From the NCBI RefSeq assembly GCF_030700245.1, contig NZ_JAUYZI010000004.1:62001-126000 (forward strand): a DNA stretch of 64,000 nt, given 5' to 3'. The DNA comes from Methylobacterium amylolyticum. Its GTDB lineage: Bacteria > Pseudomonadota > Alphaproteobacteria > Rhizobiales > Beijerinckiaceae. The position numbers and the translations under genes are program-made. This document shows positions 1 to 9,080 of the stretch, one piece after another. Each line of letters starts with the position of its first letter. Positions within the stretch are counted from its first letter, which is position 1. The notes beneath the pieces were generated by a model that saw only the letters and a list, made by a program, of their open reading frames with translations, was not told the origin of the DNA and ran no database searches.

Positions 1-665
1 CGTTCCGGGGCCGCGCGAACGGCAGGCTGCGCACCCTGTTCTCCCTGCACGGCGAGCCGTTCCAGCTCCTCGTCCCGCGCGGCCTCGGCCTCGACGGCTT
101 CGCCGACCTCCGGGGCCGCAAGATCAGCACCGGCCCGAACGGCTCGGTCCTGAACGAGGTCTTCGCGGCGCTGATGCGTCGGCACGACCTCACCGAGGCG
201 TCGTTCGCGCAGGTCCTGCACCTGCCGACGTCGGATCAGGTCCAGGCGTTCTGCGAGGGCGACGTCGAGGCGGTCGGCATGCTGGTCGGCGCGCCCTTCG
301 CCCCGTTCCGCCACGCGATCGACCATTGCGGCGGCGATCTCCTCTCGGTGGATTCGCAGGCCGACCGCGCGCTGGTGGCCGACACCGCGGCCTACACCCC
401 CATCGTGATCCCGCGGGGCACCTATCCGGGGATCGAGCGCGACATCGCGACCTTCGGCGTCGTGGCGGTGGCGGTGACCACCGCGGAGATGCCGGAGGCG
501 GTCGTCTACCGCATGGTGCGCGCGGTGTTCGAGCGCCTCGACGACCTGCGGGCGATGCACCCCTCGCTCGTCGCGCTCGATCCCCGGCGCATGGTGACGG
601 ACGGGCTGACCGCGCCGCTCCATCCCGGGGCGCTGCGCTACTTCCGGGAGAAGGGGCTGCTCTGA
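1..665 (+). CDS. TAXI family TRAP transporter solute-binding protein, 5' truncated by the window edge
   Basis: The reading frame is open from base 3 to the TGA at 663-665, so only the C-terminal ~220 residues are present and the start lies outside the window. The visible part has the TAXI-family core: a LRGRKISTGPNGS segment near the start, a DQVQAFCEGDVEA segment, and PRGTYPG followed by a VAVAVTT strand. TAXI proteins are periplasmic receptors that pass small carboxylates such as glutamate-like ligands to TRAP membrane subunits; no membrane subunit is visible here. The gene converges on the next TAXI gene with about 10 bases between stop codons. The ligand is unknown. Family call is confident, specificity is not. 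Confidence 0.82.
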   Translation, partial: FRGRANGRLRTLFSLHGEPFQLLVPRGLGLDGFADLRGRKISTGPNGSVLNEVFAALMRRHDLTEASFAQVLHLPTSDQVQAFCEGDVEAVGMLVGAPFAPFRHAIDHCGGDLLSVDSQADRALVADTAAYTPIVIPRGTYPGIERDIATFGVVAVAVTTAEMPEAVVYRMVRAVFERLDDLRAMHPSLVALDPRRMVTDGLTAPLHPGALRYFREKGLL

Positions 666-675
666 GGCGCGGCGC

Positions 676-2031
676 TCACGCCCGCCCGGTCTCCCGCATT
701 TGCCCGCGGCGGCGCTGGATCGCCTCGCGCACGTGGACGACGAGCAGCGTGACGAGCCGCAACTCCGGGCTCTCCGTCCGCTCGTGGGCGTGCGCGTGCG
801 TCCGGATCGTCTCCGCCACCAGGGCGTCGGTCTCGGATTCGAGGGTATCGAGCGCGGCGGCGTCGGCACCGCGGACCGACAGCCAGATCTCGAGCAGGCG
901 CATGACCCGGCCCGGCGGTTCCTGCGGGCGGTAGCGCTGGTAGAGGGCGGCGGCGGCCGCGCTCAGCGAGGCGGCGGCGCTCACCATCAGCCCGACCCAG
1001 TAGGCGGCGTTCTGCGCCTGGTCCGACAGGCTCGGCATGTTGCCGGTGAGGTAGGCGGCGGCGCCCGGATGGATCGGCAGCGCCTGGACCTTGTCGTCGG
1101 TGTCGGGCGCCTCGATCCCGGCGAGGTCGTCGTCGAGGGCGACGAGACGGGGCTTACCGGTGAGGACCTCGCGGGTGATCTCGCCCGCGAGCCAGTCCGG
1201 CATCTCGCTCTGCGCGATCAGCCGGTGGCTGACCGAGAGGGTGGTGATGTCGTCCGACGGGGCCGGTACGGAGCCCGCGAAGGTGCCCTTGGGGACGTCG
1301 ATCGTGTCGAGCACCGGATGCTCGCGGGCGATGGCCGCGGCCTCGTCGACCTCGAAGGTCTTGGGCTGGCCGGCGCCCTTGCGCAGGGCGGTGTAGAGCG
1401 ACAGCCACAGCTTGGAGGCGGGCGGGGCGACCACGAACACCGCGTCGACGCGCCGGTGCCGCGCGGCCTCGGTGAGCTGGTCGACGGTCAGCAATTCCCG
1501 GCGGACGCTGTCGGGGGGGATGCCGAAATGCTTGAGGATCAGGTCGAGCAGCCGCGCGTCGAGCTTGCGGCCGTCGAGCAGTCCCACCGTGGCGCCGCGC
1601 AGCTTGGTCACGCTGTCGACGTGGCTGCCGCCGGGGGCGACGAAGACAACCGCGTCCCGGCGCAGGATGACGAGGGTCTGGCCGTCCTGGGCGGAGGCGT
1701 CGCTGCGCAGGAGGGCGAGCTGGCTGTCGCCGCGGTCGAGGGCGGCGGCCGCGGTGAGGCGGTCGGGCTCGAACAGGGGCGAGATCCGCACCTGCGGGTG
1801 CTGGGCCGCGAAGAACTGGAGGAGCGCGGTGGCGGCCTGCCGATCCTCGGTGCTCGTGCGCGCGACGGCGATCTTGAGCGTGAGCAGGCGGAGCAGCGTG
1901 TGGGACGCCACGGCGAGCGCCCCGGCGCCGAGGATCACCACGATCGCGACCGCGAGCGTCACGCGGTGCCGCCGGGTCCACGCCCTGCGGGTCATCGCGC
2001 GCCGCATCGCGTCCGGCCCCGATCCGTCCAT
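676..2031 (-). CDS. TAXI family TRAP transporter solute-binding subunit with membrane anchors
   Basis: This 451-residue protein has an N-terminal hydrophobic segment (about residues 24-48), a TAXI ligand-binding domain (about 50-335) with a KLRGATVGLLDG segment and a DVPKGTFAG segment, a second hydrophobic helix at about 340-365, and an ~85-residue charged C-terminal tail. Ordinary TAXI receptors end after the binding domain, so the extra helix and tail suggest a membrane-anchored sensor or receptor rather than a free periplasmic protein. A GGGGAGAGGG-like purine-rich stretch just upstream supports the start. It is convergent with the other TAXI gene. TRAP membrane subunits are not in the window, so transport is inferred from family only. 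Confidence 0.8.
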   Translation of the reverse strand: MDGSGPDAMRRAMTRRAWTRRHRVTLAVAIVVILGAGALAVASHTLLRLLTLKIAVARTSTEDRQAATALLQFFAAQHPQVRISPLFEPDRLTAAAALDRGDSQLALLRSDASAQDGQTLVILRRDAVVFVAPGGSHVDSVTKLRGATVGLLDGRKLDARLLDLILKHFGIPPDSVRRELLTVDQLTEAARHRRVDAVFVVAPPASKLWLSLYTALRKGAGQPKTFEVDEAAAIAREHPVLDTIDVPKGTFAGSVPAPSDDITTLSVSHRLIAQSEMPDWLAGEITREVLTGKPRLVALDDDLAGIEAPDTDDKVQALPIHPGAAAYLTGNMPSLSDQAQNAAYWVGLMVSAAASLSAAAAALYQRYRPQEPPGRVMRLLEIWLSVRGADAAALDTLESETDALVAETIRTHAHAHERTESPELRLVTLLVVHVREAIQRRRGQMRETGRA

Positions 2032-2071
2032 CGCCCTCTCCCCGCCGGCGCTCGCCGGGCAGCGCCGGCGC

Positions 2072-4321
2072 TCACCAGCGATACACGAGCGAGCCGATCA
2101 CCGTCGCCGGCGCGCCGCGATAGCAGAACACGGTCTGACAGATCGTATAGTCGCGGTTGAACACGTTGAAGCCGTTCACCTGGGCGCGCAGGCCCTTGTA
2201 GCGCGGGTCGAGGGCCGCGAGGTCGTAGGCGACCACCGCGTCGAACAGGGTCACCGTCGGGTTGCGCACGAGGTTGCGGTCGTCGGCGAAGCTCGCCGCG
2301 AAGAAGCGCAGGCCGCCCCCGACCGTCAGGCCCGACAGCGGCGACGAGGTCGGGAACAGGTAGGTGCCGAAGGCCGTGACGGTCTCGCCGGGCACGCCCG
2401 CCACGACGTTGCCGTCCACCGGGCTGCGGACCGTCCGCAGGCCGCCGGACCGGGGGTCCGGCAGGACGATGTCCTGGTCGGTGTAGCGCAGGTCGAGGTG
2501 CCGGTAGGCGAGCGTCAGGCTGGTGCCCGGCGCGACGGCGGCGGTCATCTCCGCCTCGACGCCGCGGGCGACGGCGTTGCCCGGCGCGAACTGGAAGAAG
2601 ACCTGGCTGAGGTTGCGCTCGATCCGGAGGTCCTGGTTGATGTTGAAGCCCGAGACGCTGCCGGTGATGTTCGCCTCGGGGATGGCGAACTTCACGCCGC
2701 CGTCGAGCTGGTCGCCCTTGACCGGCGGGACCGGCACCAGGGCGATGAAGCCCGGCTGCGGCGCGAAGGTTGTGGCGTAGCTGACGAACGGCACGATGTC
2801 GGGCGTCAGCAGGTAGTTGAGCCCGACGCGGTAGGTGAAGGACGCCTTGGTCTGCTCGGTCGCGGGCTCGACGATCGAGGGCTCGCCGGCGCGGTTGTCG
2901 CGGACGGGGGTCGTCCGGGAGGACAGCCACGTGTACTTGCCGCCGAGCGTGAGGACGAAGCGGTCCCACTTCGCCTGCTCCTGCAGGTAGACCCCGGCTT
3001 GGTCGTAGGATTGGAGGCCGCGCTCGACCAGCGCCGGCCGCGCGACGGGCAGGCCGTAGACCGGCGCCCGGAGATCGAGCGGCGCCCGCCGCGCGGTGTC
3101 GAGGGAACCGATCCGGGATTTGAAGTCGAAGTGCGTGTAGTCGGCGCCGACCGTCACCGTGTGCCCGACCGGCCCGGTCTCGATCCGGCCCTCGACCTGG
3201 TTGTCGACCGTGAACGAGGCGAAGTTGTTGCGGTACTGCGCGCCGTAGCGCTCGACCCTGGGGGTCCCGCGCCGGACGCCCTCGTCGTCGCTGTAGAAGG
3301 TGTAGAGGGCCGCGAAGTCGTTGTTGAGCGCGAGGTAGCGGACGTTCTGGCGGGCGATCAGGTCCGGCGCGAACCGATGCTCCAGCGCGTAGCCGATCCG
3401 GTACTGGTCCTGCCGGAAGGTGCCGAAGCCCGGATCGCCCTGGTAGATCCGCGAGACGTCGTAGCCGCGGTAGTAGAAGTAGCTCGGATTGCTGGGCAGC
3501 CGGGCGCTCAGGTACTCGCCCAGCACCGTGAGGGTGGTGTCGGCGTCCGGCTTCCAGGTCACCGCCGGCGCGATGTAGACCCGGTCGTCGCGACCGCCGG
3601 GGATGAACGTGCCCGCCTCGCGCAGGACGCCGGTGAGGCGGTAGGCCACGGTGCCGTCCGAGCCCGCGACCGGGCCGCCGACGTCGAAATTGCCCTGGTA
3701 GCGGCCGAAATTGCCGGCCTGGAGCTGCACCTCGCCGAACGGCTCGAACTGCGGCCGCTTGGTGGTGACGTTGAGGATGCCGGCGGGCGAGTTGAAGCCG
3801 TAGACCCCCGCCGCCGGTCCGCGCAGCACCGCGACGTTGTCCAAGCCGTAGGGCTCGATGCGCGGGACCGCGAGGTTGGCCGCGCTCACCAGCAGGCCGT
3901 CGCGGTAGATCGCGTTGTAGGTCGTATCGAAGCCGCGGATGTCGATGCCGTCGCCGCGCGGGTCGTAGGGGTTCGTGTCGACCGAGGATTCCGGCGTGTA
4001 GGCGACCGCCTGCTCCAGCGTCTGCACGGCGCGCTCGTTGAGCTCTCGGCGCGTGACCAGCGTGGCGGGGCGCGGCCGCGCCGCCCGGCGCGCCTCGGCC
4101 GGCCGCGCGCGCCGGGTCGGCCGGGACGAGCCCGAAGCGGTCGGCCCGGCGGAGGCCCCCGGAACCCGGCCGGGGCGCCCGGCAGCCCGCTCGGAGCCCC
4201 GCCCGACGGCCTCGTCGACCGCCCGTTCGACCGCCTCCTGACCGCGCGCGGGTCCGGCCAGGAGCGCGCCGCCGAGCAGGAGCGCGAGCGCTTGCGCCGC
4301 GACAGCATACGAGGTCGACAT
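2072..4321 (-). CDS. TonB-dependent siderophore receptor
   Basis: A 749-residue outer-membrane receptor. The start at 4321 is chosen because it gives a clean signal peptide (MSTSYAVAAQALALLLGG, cleavage after a GPARG segment); a longer frame upstream is arginine-rich and not signal-like. The plug domain (about residues 80-200) contains RELNERAVQTLEQAV, GDGIDIRGFDTTYNAIYRDG and VLRGPAAGVYG segments typical of ferric siderophore receptors. The 22-strand barrel follows and the protein ends in a terminal aromatic residue (VYRW), the usual outer-membrane insertion signal. It should take up a ferric chelate with TonB-ExbBD energy. It lies divergent from the decarboxylase gene; no Fur box was recognised in the 242-base gap. 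Confidence 0.88.
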   Translation of the reverse strand: MSTSYAVAAQALALLLGGALLAGPARGQEAVERAVDEAVGRGSERAAGRPGRVPGASAGPTASGSSRPTRRARPAEARRAARPRPATLVTRRELNERAVQTLEQAVAYTPESSVDTNPYDPRGDGIDIRGFDTTYNAIYRDGLLVSAANLAVPRIEPYGLDNVAVLRGPAAGVYGFNSPAGILNVTTKRPQFEPFGEVQLQAGNFGRYQGNFDVGGPVAGSDGTVAYRLTGVLREAGTFIPGGRDDRVYIAPAVTWKPDADTTLTVLGEYLSARLPSNPSYFYYRGYDVSRIYQGDPGFGTFRQDQYRIGYALEHRFAPDLIARQNVRYLALNNDFAALYTFYSDDEGVRRGTPRVERYGAQYRNNFASFTVDNQVEGRIETGPVGHTVTVGADYTHFDFKSRIGSLDTARRAPLDLRAPVYGLPVARPALVERGLQSYDQAGVYLQEQAKWDRFVLTLGGKYTWLSSRTTPVRDNRAGEPSIVEPATEQTKASFTYRVGLNYLLTPDIVPFVSYATTFAPQPGFIALVPVPPVKGDQLDGGVKFAIPEANITGSVSGFNINQDLRIERNLSQVFFQFAPGNAVARGVEAEMTAAVAPGTSLTLAYRHLDLRYTDQDIVLPDPRSGGLRTVRSPVDGNVVAGVPGETVTAFGTYLFPTSSPLSGLTVGGGLRFFAASFADDRNLVRNPTVTLFDAVVAYDLAALDPRYKGLRAQVNGFNVFNRDYTICQTVFCYRGAPATVIGSLVYRW

Positions 4322-4553
4322 GGCCCGTCTCGGTGTCGCGCGCGGATGGCGAGGGCGACGAAGTCTTGTCCAAGGGTGGCGAGAATTGCAAACGCCCGCC
4401 GGCACGGGGGCCGAGAACCGTCCACGATCGACGCCGCGGGCACGCCCGCGCGGCCGCGATCCGGCGTCGCATGTCCGCGCCCGTCCCCGCAACCGGAGCG
4501 TCATCGAATCGTCGTGAATGCGGCCCGAAAGGCACGGCCTGTCCCGAGAGTCC

Positions 4554-4559
4554 GGAGAG
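4554..4559 (+). promoter_or_regulatory. Ribosome binding site deciding a TTG start
   Basis: GGAGAG sits 4 bases before a TTG at 4564. This supports the TTG as the start of the decarboxylase, although the same frame stays open for about 230 bases further upstream without family-like sequence. Confidence 0.6.
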
Positions 4560-4563
4560 CCCC

Positions 4564-6909
4564 TTGGACTTCCATCGCCGCTTCACCGTCCTGATGTGCA
4601 CCCCGGCCTTCGACCCGGGCGACCTGGAGGGCGCGCGCGTCGACCAGATCGTCGCCGCGGTGGAGGGCCGCGGCTTCGAGGTGGTGCGGGCGCGCCGCGT
4701 CGAGGACGCGGCCATCGCCGTGCAGACCGACGCCGCGGTGGGCTGCCTCGTGGTCGACTGGGGCAAGCGCGGCCTCGACGGCAAGGCCGCCGCGCTGATC
4801 GACATGATGCGCAAGCGCGGGCTGGAGATGCCGATCGTCATCATGGTCCGCCGCAAGCGGCTGGAGGACATCCCCGTCGAACTGCTCGACTTCATCGACG
4901 GCTACATCTTCCTCGCCGAGGAGACGCCGGAATTCATCGCCCGCGGCCTCGTCAGCCGGGTGACGCAGTACGCCGACACCCTGAAGACCCCGTTCTTCGG
5001 CGCGCTGGTCGACTACGCCGAGGAGGGCAACCAGCTCTGGACCTGCCCCGGCCACAACGGCGGCATTTTCTACAATCGCTCGCCGATCGGCCGGATCTTC
5101 GTGGAGCATCTGGGCGAGGCGATCTTCCGCGACGACCTCGACAATTCCGTCCTCGACCTCGGCGACCTGCTCACTCACGAGGGCCCGGCGCTGAAGGCGC
5201 AGAAGGAGGCGGCGCAGATCTTCGGGGCGGAGAAGACCTACTTCGTCCTCAACGGCACCTCGGCCTCCAACAAGATCGTCCTGTCCTCGCTGGTGGCCGA
5301 GGACGACCTCGTGCTGTTCGACCGCAACAACCACAAGGCCGCCCATCACGGCGCCCTGTTCCTCGGCGGCGGCATCCCGATCTTCTTGGAAACGGATCGG
5401 AATGCCTACGGTTTGATCGGACCGATCTACCACGACGCCCTGGACGAGGGCCGCATCCGGGAGAAAATCCGAAAGAATCCGCTGGTGACCGACCGCGAGG
5501 CGTGGCGGCGGGAGCGGCCGTTCCGGGTCGCGGTGATCGAGCAGTGCACCTACGACGGCACGATCTACGACGCGCGGGAGATCGTCGCGCGGATCGGCCA
5601 CCTGTGCGACTACATCCTGTTCGACGAGGCCTGGGCCGGGTTCATGAAGTTCCACCCGCTCTACGCGGGCCGCTTCGCCATGGGGTTGACCGGGCTCGAC
5701 GAGACCTCGCCGGGGATCGTGGCGACGCAATCGACCCACAAGCAGCTCGCGAGCTTCTCCCAGGCCTCGCAGATCCACACCAAGGACAGCCACATCCGCG
5801 GCCAGACCCGGCGCGTCGAGCACAAGCGCCTCAACGAGAGCTTCCTCGTCCACGCCTCGACCTCGCCGTTCTACCCCCTGTTCGCCTCCCTCGACGTCGG
5901 CGCCCAGATGATGAAGGGCCGCTCCGGCATGGTGCTGTGGGACGACACGATCCGGCTCGGCATCGAGTGGCGCAAGAAGGTCCGCGCCATCCGGCGGGAA
6001 TTCGAGGAGCGGGAGGCCGCCCCCGAGCGGCGCTGGTTCTTCGACCCGTTCGTGCCCGACACCGTGACCGGCCCGGACGGGGCGGACTGCGCCTGGGAGG
6101 CGGTGCCGACCGACGCGCTGGCCGCCGACCCGCGCTACTGGGAGCTGACCCCGGGCGCGCGCTGGCACGGCTACACCCGCGTCGCGCCGGGCTACGCCAT
6201 CACCGACCCGAACAAGCTCACCGTGCTTACCCCCGGCTTCGACCGGCACACCGGCGCCTACGCCGAGCACGGGGTGCCCGCCCCGATCGTCGCCCAGTAC
6301 CTGCGCGAGAACCGGATCGTCGCGGAGAAGAACGACCTGAACTCGCTGCTCTTCCTGCTGACCCCGGGCGTCGAGTCCTCCAAGGCCGGCACGCTGATCT
6401 CCGGCCTCGTCGCCTTCAAGCGGCTGCACGACGACAACGTGCTCTTGGAGGAGGCCATGCCCGAGTTCGTCCGGCGCCGGCCCAACCGCTACCGGGGGGT
6501 GCGGCTGCGCGACCTCTGCGCGGACCTGCACGCCTTCCACCGGGAGCACGGCACCTCGGCGCTCCAGCGCAAGCAGTTCATGCCCGAGCACCTGCCGGAG
6601 ATGGTGATGCCGCCCAAGCGCGCGGCGCAGCTCCTCACCCGCAACCGGGTCGACTACGTGCCGATCAGCGAGGCCGCGGGGCGGATCGCCACCACCCTGA
6701 TGCTGGTCTACCCGCCCGGCATCGGCACGGTGCTGCCCGGCGAGCGGCTGGACGAGCGTGCCAAGCCGATGCTCGACTACTTCACGATGTTCGAGGCCTC
6801 GGCCAACCTGTTCCCCGGCTTCGAGGCCGAGATCCAGGGCGTCTACCGCGAGGTCGGCTCGGACGGGCGGATCCGCTTCCACACCTACGTCGCCCGCGAG
6901 GGAGCCTGA
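4564..6909 (+). CDS. Orn/Lys/Arg decarboxylase, PLP-dependent (fold type I)
   Basis: A 781-residue acid-inducible-type amino acid decarboxylase, close to the usual 710-790 residues. It opens with a response-regulator-like wing domain (about 1-130), followed by the aminotransferase-fold domain with GHNGG, LFDRNNHKAAHHGAL, FDEAWAGF, and the ATQSTHKQLASFSQ segment whose Lys393 should bind pyridoxal phosphate. The C-terminal domain carries the ELAL-type region near the end. It removes the alpha-carboxyl group of arginine, lysine or ornithine to give a polyamine precursor and consume a proton; which substrate cannot be decided by eye. The stop overlaps the start of the following acetyltransferase by one base, so the two are probably co-translated. 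Confidence 0.9.
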   Translation: MDFHRRFTVLMCTPAFDPGDLEGARVDQIVAAVEGRGFEVVRARRVEDAAIAVQTDAAVGCLVVDWGKRGLDGKAAALIDMMRKRGLEMPIVIMVRRKRLEDIPVELLDFIDGYIFLAEETPEFIARGLVSRVTQYADTLKTPFFGALVDYAEEGNQLWTCPGHNGGIFYNRSPIGRIFVEHLGEAIFRDDLDNSVLDLGDLLTHEGPALKAQKEAAQIFGAEKTYFVLNGTSASNKIVLSSLVAEDDLVLFDRNNHKAAHHGALFLGGGIPIFLETDRNAYGLIGPIYHDALDEGRIREKIRKNPLVTDREAWRRERPFRVAVIEQCTYDGTIYDAREIVARIGHLCDYILFDEAWAGFMKFHPLYAGRFAMGLTGLDETSPGIVATQSTHKQLASFSQASQIHTKDSHIRGQTRRVEHKRLNESFLVHASTSPFYPLFASLDVGAQMMKGRSGMVLWDDTIRLGIEWRKKVRAIRREFEEREAAPERRWFFDPFVPDTVTGPDGADCAWEAVPTDALAADPRYWELTPGARWHGYTRVAPGYAITDPNKLTVLTPGFDRHTGAYAEHGVPAPIVAQYLRENRIVAEKNDLNSLLFLLTPGVESSKAGTLISGLVAFKRLHDDNVLLEEAMPEFVRRRPNRYRGVRLRDLCADLHAFHREHGTSALQRKQFMPEHLPEMVMPPKRAAQLLTRNRVDYVPISEAAGRIATTLMLVYPPGIGTVLPGERLDERAKPMLDYFTMFEASANLFPGFEAEIQGVYREVGSDGRIRFHTYVAREGA

Positions 6910-7502
6910 TGGCGGCGGGCGCGACGCGGGTCCCTTGCCCGGACGTGGTGATCCGACCGTCCTCCGACGCGGACGTGCCGGCGATGATCGCGATCTACGA
7001 GCACCACATCCGCCGCGGGGTCGGCGACACCGGCGACTTCGAGGAGGAGCGCCTGCTGCCCGACGACCTCAAGCGGCGGCGCAAGACCATGCGCAGCAAG
7101 CGCCTGCCCCACCTCGTCGCCGAGCGGGGCGGCGCGGTGGCGGGCTACGCCTACGCCGTGCCGTTCCGCAAGCGGCCGGCCTACCGCTTCACCCTGAAGC
7201 ACTCGATCTACGTGCATCCCGACCACCTGCACGCCGGCATCGGCCGGCTGCTGCTGCCGGCCCTGATCGAGGCCTGCGCCGCGGGCGGCTACCGGCAGAT
7301 GATCGGCTACATCGACGCGGCGAACGCGGCCTCCCTGCGGCTGCACGAGGCTTGCGGGTTCAGTCGTGTCGGCTACCTGCCGGCGGTGGGCTACAAGTTC
7401 GGCCGCTGGAGCGACAGCGTCATGGTCCAGTGCGCGCTGGGCACCGGCGCGGACGACCAGCCCCCGCCCCGGCCGCTCCCGCCCCCCGCCGCGGGGGCGT
7501 GA
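6909..7502 (+). CDS. GNAT family N-acetyltransferase (phosphinothricin acetyltransferase-like)
   Basis: A 197-residue GNAT protein: VIRPSSDADVPAMIAIYEHH at the N-terminus, a central strand with AVAGYAYAVPF, the acetyl-CoA motif A around SIYVHPDHLHAGIGRLLLPAL (Q/RxxGxG/A-like AGIGR), and a motif B around NAASLRLHEACGF. This arrangement matches the PAT/bar subgroup, which acetylates amino groups of small amino acids or amines. The ATG shares its A with the decarboxylase TGA, giving tight translational coupling. An attractive inference is acetylation of the decarboxylase product or of a related amine. The proline-rich tail of ~20 residues is unusual but the final residues agree with the frame. 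Confidence 0.85.
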   Translation: MAAGATRVPCPDVVIRPSSDADVPAMIAIYEHHIRRGVGDTGDFEEERLLPDDLKRRRKTMRSKRLPHLVAERGGAVAGYAYAVPFRKRPAYRFTLKHSIYVHPDHLHAGIGRLLLPALIEACAAGGYRQMIGYIDAANAASLRLHEACGFSRVGYLPAVGYKFGRWSDSVMVQCALGTGADDQPPPRPLPPPAAGA

Positions 7503-7569
7503 GGCGGCCCGTCGTCGAAGCGTCGCGCGAGCCCGGTAGGAGCGCGGCGGCATCCTGCGGAGACGGGCG

Positions 7570-7836
7570 ATGGCGATCCTCCACGGCCTCCTGCTCGCGG
7601 CGACAGTCTACGGCTGGGCCGCGCTCGCCGGCTTCCTGTTCCTCGTCTGGAAATGGCAGGGCGTCGAGAACGGCCTGCGCCCGGCCTGGGTCGCGGCCGC
7701 GTGGCCCGCCGTGCTGCCGGGGCTCGCCGCCTACTACGCGGCGGCGTGCCTCTACACCCTCGGGATCGTGCTGAACGCGCGGTGGAAGGCCGGGCCGCGG
7801 CACCGGCTTCCGGCCGCGACACGTGCGCGTGGCTGA
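7570..7836 (+). CDS. Small membrane protein of unknown function
   Basis: Encodes 88 residues with two clear hydrophobic segments (about 5-27 and 43-67) separated by a KWQGVENG loop, and a basic arginine-rich tail. A GGAGACGGGCG leader precedes the ATG. It stands alone between the GNAT gene and the convergent lpxB gene. No family was recognised. Confidence 0.5.
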   Translation: MAILHGLLLAATVYGWAALAGFLFLVWKWQGVENGLRPAWVAAAWPAVLPGLAAYYAAACLYTLGIVLNARWKAGPRHRLPAATRARG

Positions 7837-7925
7837 CGCAGCCTGCCGGGTTCGGCATCGAGCCCCCCGAACCACGGCGCGCTCCCCTCCCCCCTTGTGG
7901 GGAGGAGAGTACGTCCATCAACCCC

Positions 7926-9080
7926 TCAGCCCTCCCCCGCCGCCGCGAGCACGATCCGCGCCGCCGCCCGGCTCGGCGTGTCGGTGCCGGGCAGCCGCAT
8001 GAGCCCATCGATCCGCGCCAGGGCGGCGGCCTGGGCGTCGCGCTCCGGGCCGCCGCGCAGCAGCGGCAGCAGGGCGCCCGCCAGCGTCTCCGGCGTGCAA
8101 TCGGCCTGCACGAATTCCGGCATGGCGTTCTGGTCGAGGATCAGGTTCGGCAGCACGATGCTCGGCACCTGGATCAGCCGGCGGGCGATGAATTCCTCCG
8201 CCCGCGACACCCGGTAGGCCACCACCATCGGCACGCCCGCGAGCGCCAGTTCCAGCGTGACCGTGCCCGAGGCCGCGAGCGCCGCCCGGGCGCCGCGGAA
8301 GGCGGCGTATTTCGGCCCCTCGCCCGCGAGGATCCGTACCGGCACCGGCCAGCCCAGCGCCAGCCGCTCGATCAGCGCCCGGTGGCGCGTCACCGCCGGG
8401 AGGCTGACCGAGACCGGCACCTCCCGGGCGATCCGGCCGAGCGCCTGCCCGAACACCGGCATCAGCCGCTCGATCTCGGCGCGGCGCGAGCCCGGCAGGA
8501 CGACGAGGGGGAACGGCGCATGCTCCCGGGCCGCGCGCTCCGCCGCGTCGGGCCGCAGGTCCGAGAACCGCTCGATCAGCGGGTGGCCGACATAGGTGCA
8601 GGGCGGCCCCCCGAGGCGCCGGTGCGCCTCCGGCTCGAACGGCAGCAGCGCCAGCACGTGGTCGATGAACGGGCGCATGCCCTTCGCCCGCCACGGCCGC
8701 CACGCCCAGACGCTCGGCGACACGTAGTCGACGATCGGGATGCCCGGGGCGGCGCGGCGCACGCGCTTGGCCACCGCGTGGGTGAAGCCGGGGCTGTCGA
8801 TGATCACCAGCACGTCGGGTTGGGCTGAGACCGCGGCGGCGACGGTCTCGCGGATGCGGCGCAGCAGGGTCGGGGCGCGGGCGAGCACCGGCAGGTAGCC
8901 CATCACCGCCACGTCCTCCATCGGGAAGAGCGAGGCGAAGCCTTCCGCCGCCATGGCCTCGCCGCCGACCCCGCCGAGCACGATTTCCGGCTCGGCGGCC
9001 CGCAGCGCCCGCATCAGCTTGGCACCGAGCTGGTCACCGGAATCCTCTCCCGCCACCAGCCAGATCTTCTTGGAACTCAT
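7926..9080 (-). CDS. lpxB: Lipid-A-disaccharide synthase
   Basis: A 384-residue glycosyltransferase (family GT19) that joins UDP-2,3-diacylglucosamine and 2,3-diacylglucosamine-1-phosphate to form lipid A disaccharide at the inner face of the cytoplasmic membrane. The N-terminal AGEDSGDQLGA motif is at residues 10-20; IDSPGFTHAVAKRVR, the YVSPSVWAW segment, YVGHPL, VLPGSRRAEIERLMP, and the C-terminal ASGTVTLELAL are all diagnostic. Its ATG overlaps the lpxI stop as ATGA, so it is the last gene of the fabZ-lpxA-lpxI-lpxB operon. Confidence 0.96.
   Translation of the reverse strand: MSSKKIWLVAGEDSGDQLGAKLMRALRAAEPEIVLGGVGGEAMAAEGFASLFPMEDVAVMGYLPVLARAPTLLRRIRETVAAAVSAQPDVLVIIDSPGFTHAVAKRVRRAAPGIPIVDYVSPSVWAWRPWRAKGMRPFIDHVLALLPFEPEAHRRLGGPPCTYVGHPLIERFSDLRPDAAERAAREHAPFPLVVLPGSRRAEIERLMPVFGQALGRIAREVPVSVSLPAVTRHRALIERLALGWPVPVRILAGEGPKYAAFRGARAALAASGTVTLELALAGVPMVVAYRVSRAEEFIARRLIQVPSIVLPNLILDQNAMPEFVQADCTPETLAGALLPLLRGGPERDAQAAALARIDGLMRLPGTDTPSRAAARIVLAAAGEG

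Noticed and set aside
1412..4594. A 1060-codon frame on the plus strand
   Set aside because: It runs antisense to the TAXI and TonB receptor genes, is very arginine-rich and matches no family; it is a high-GC shadow frame.
4501..6882. A 793-codon minus-strand frame
   Set aside because: Antisense shadow of the decarboxylase gene; composition dominated by Arg, Gly, Val and His without domain features.
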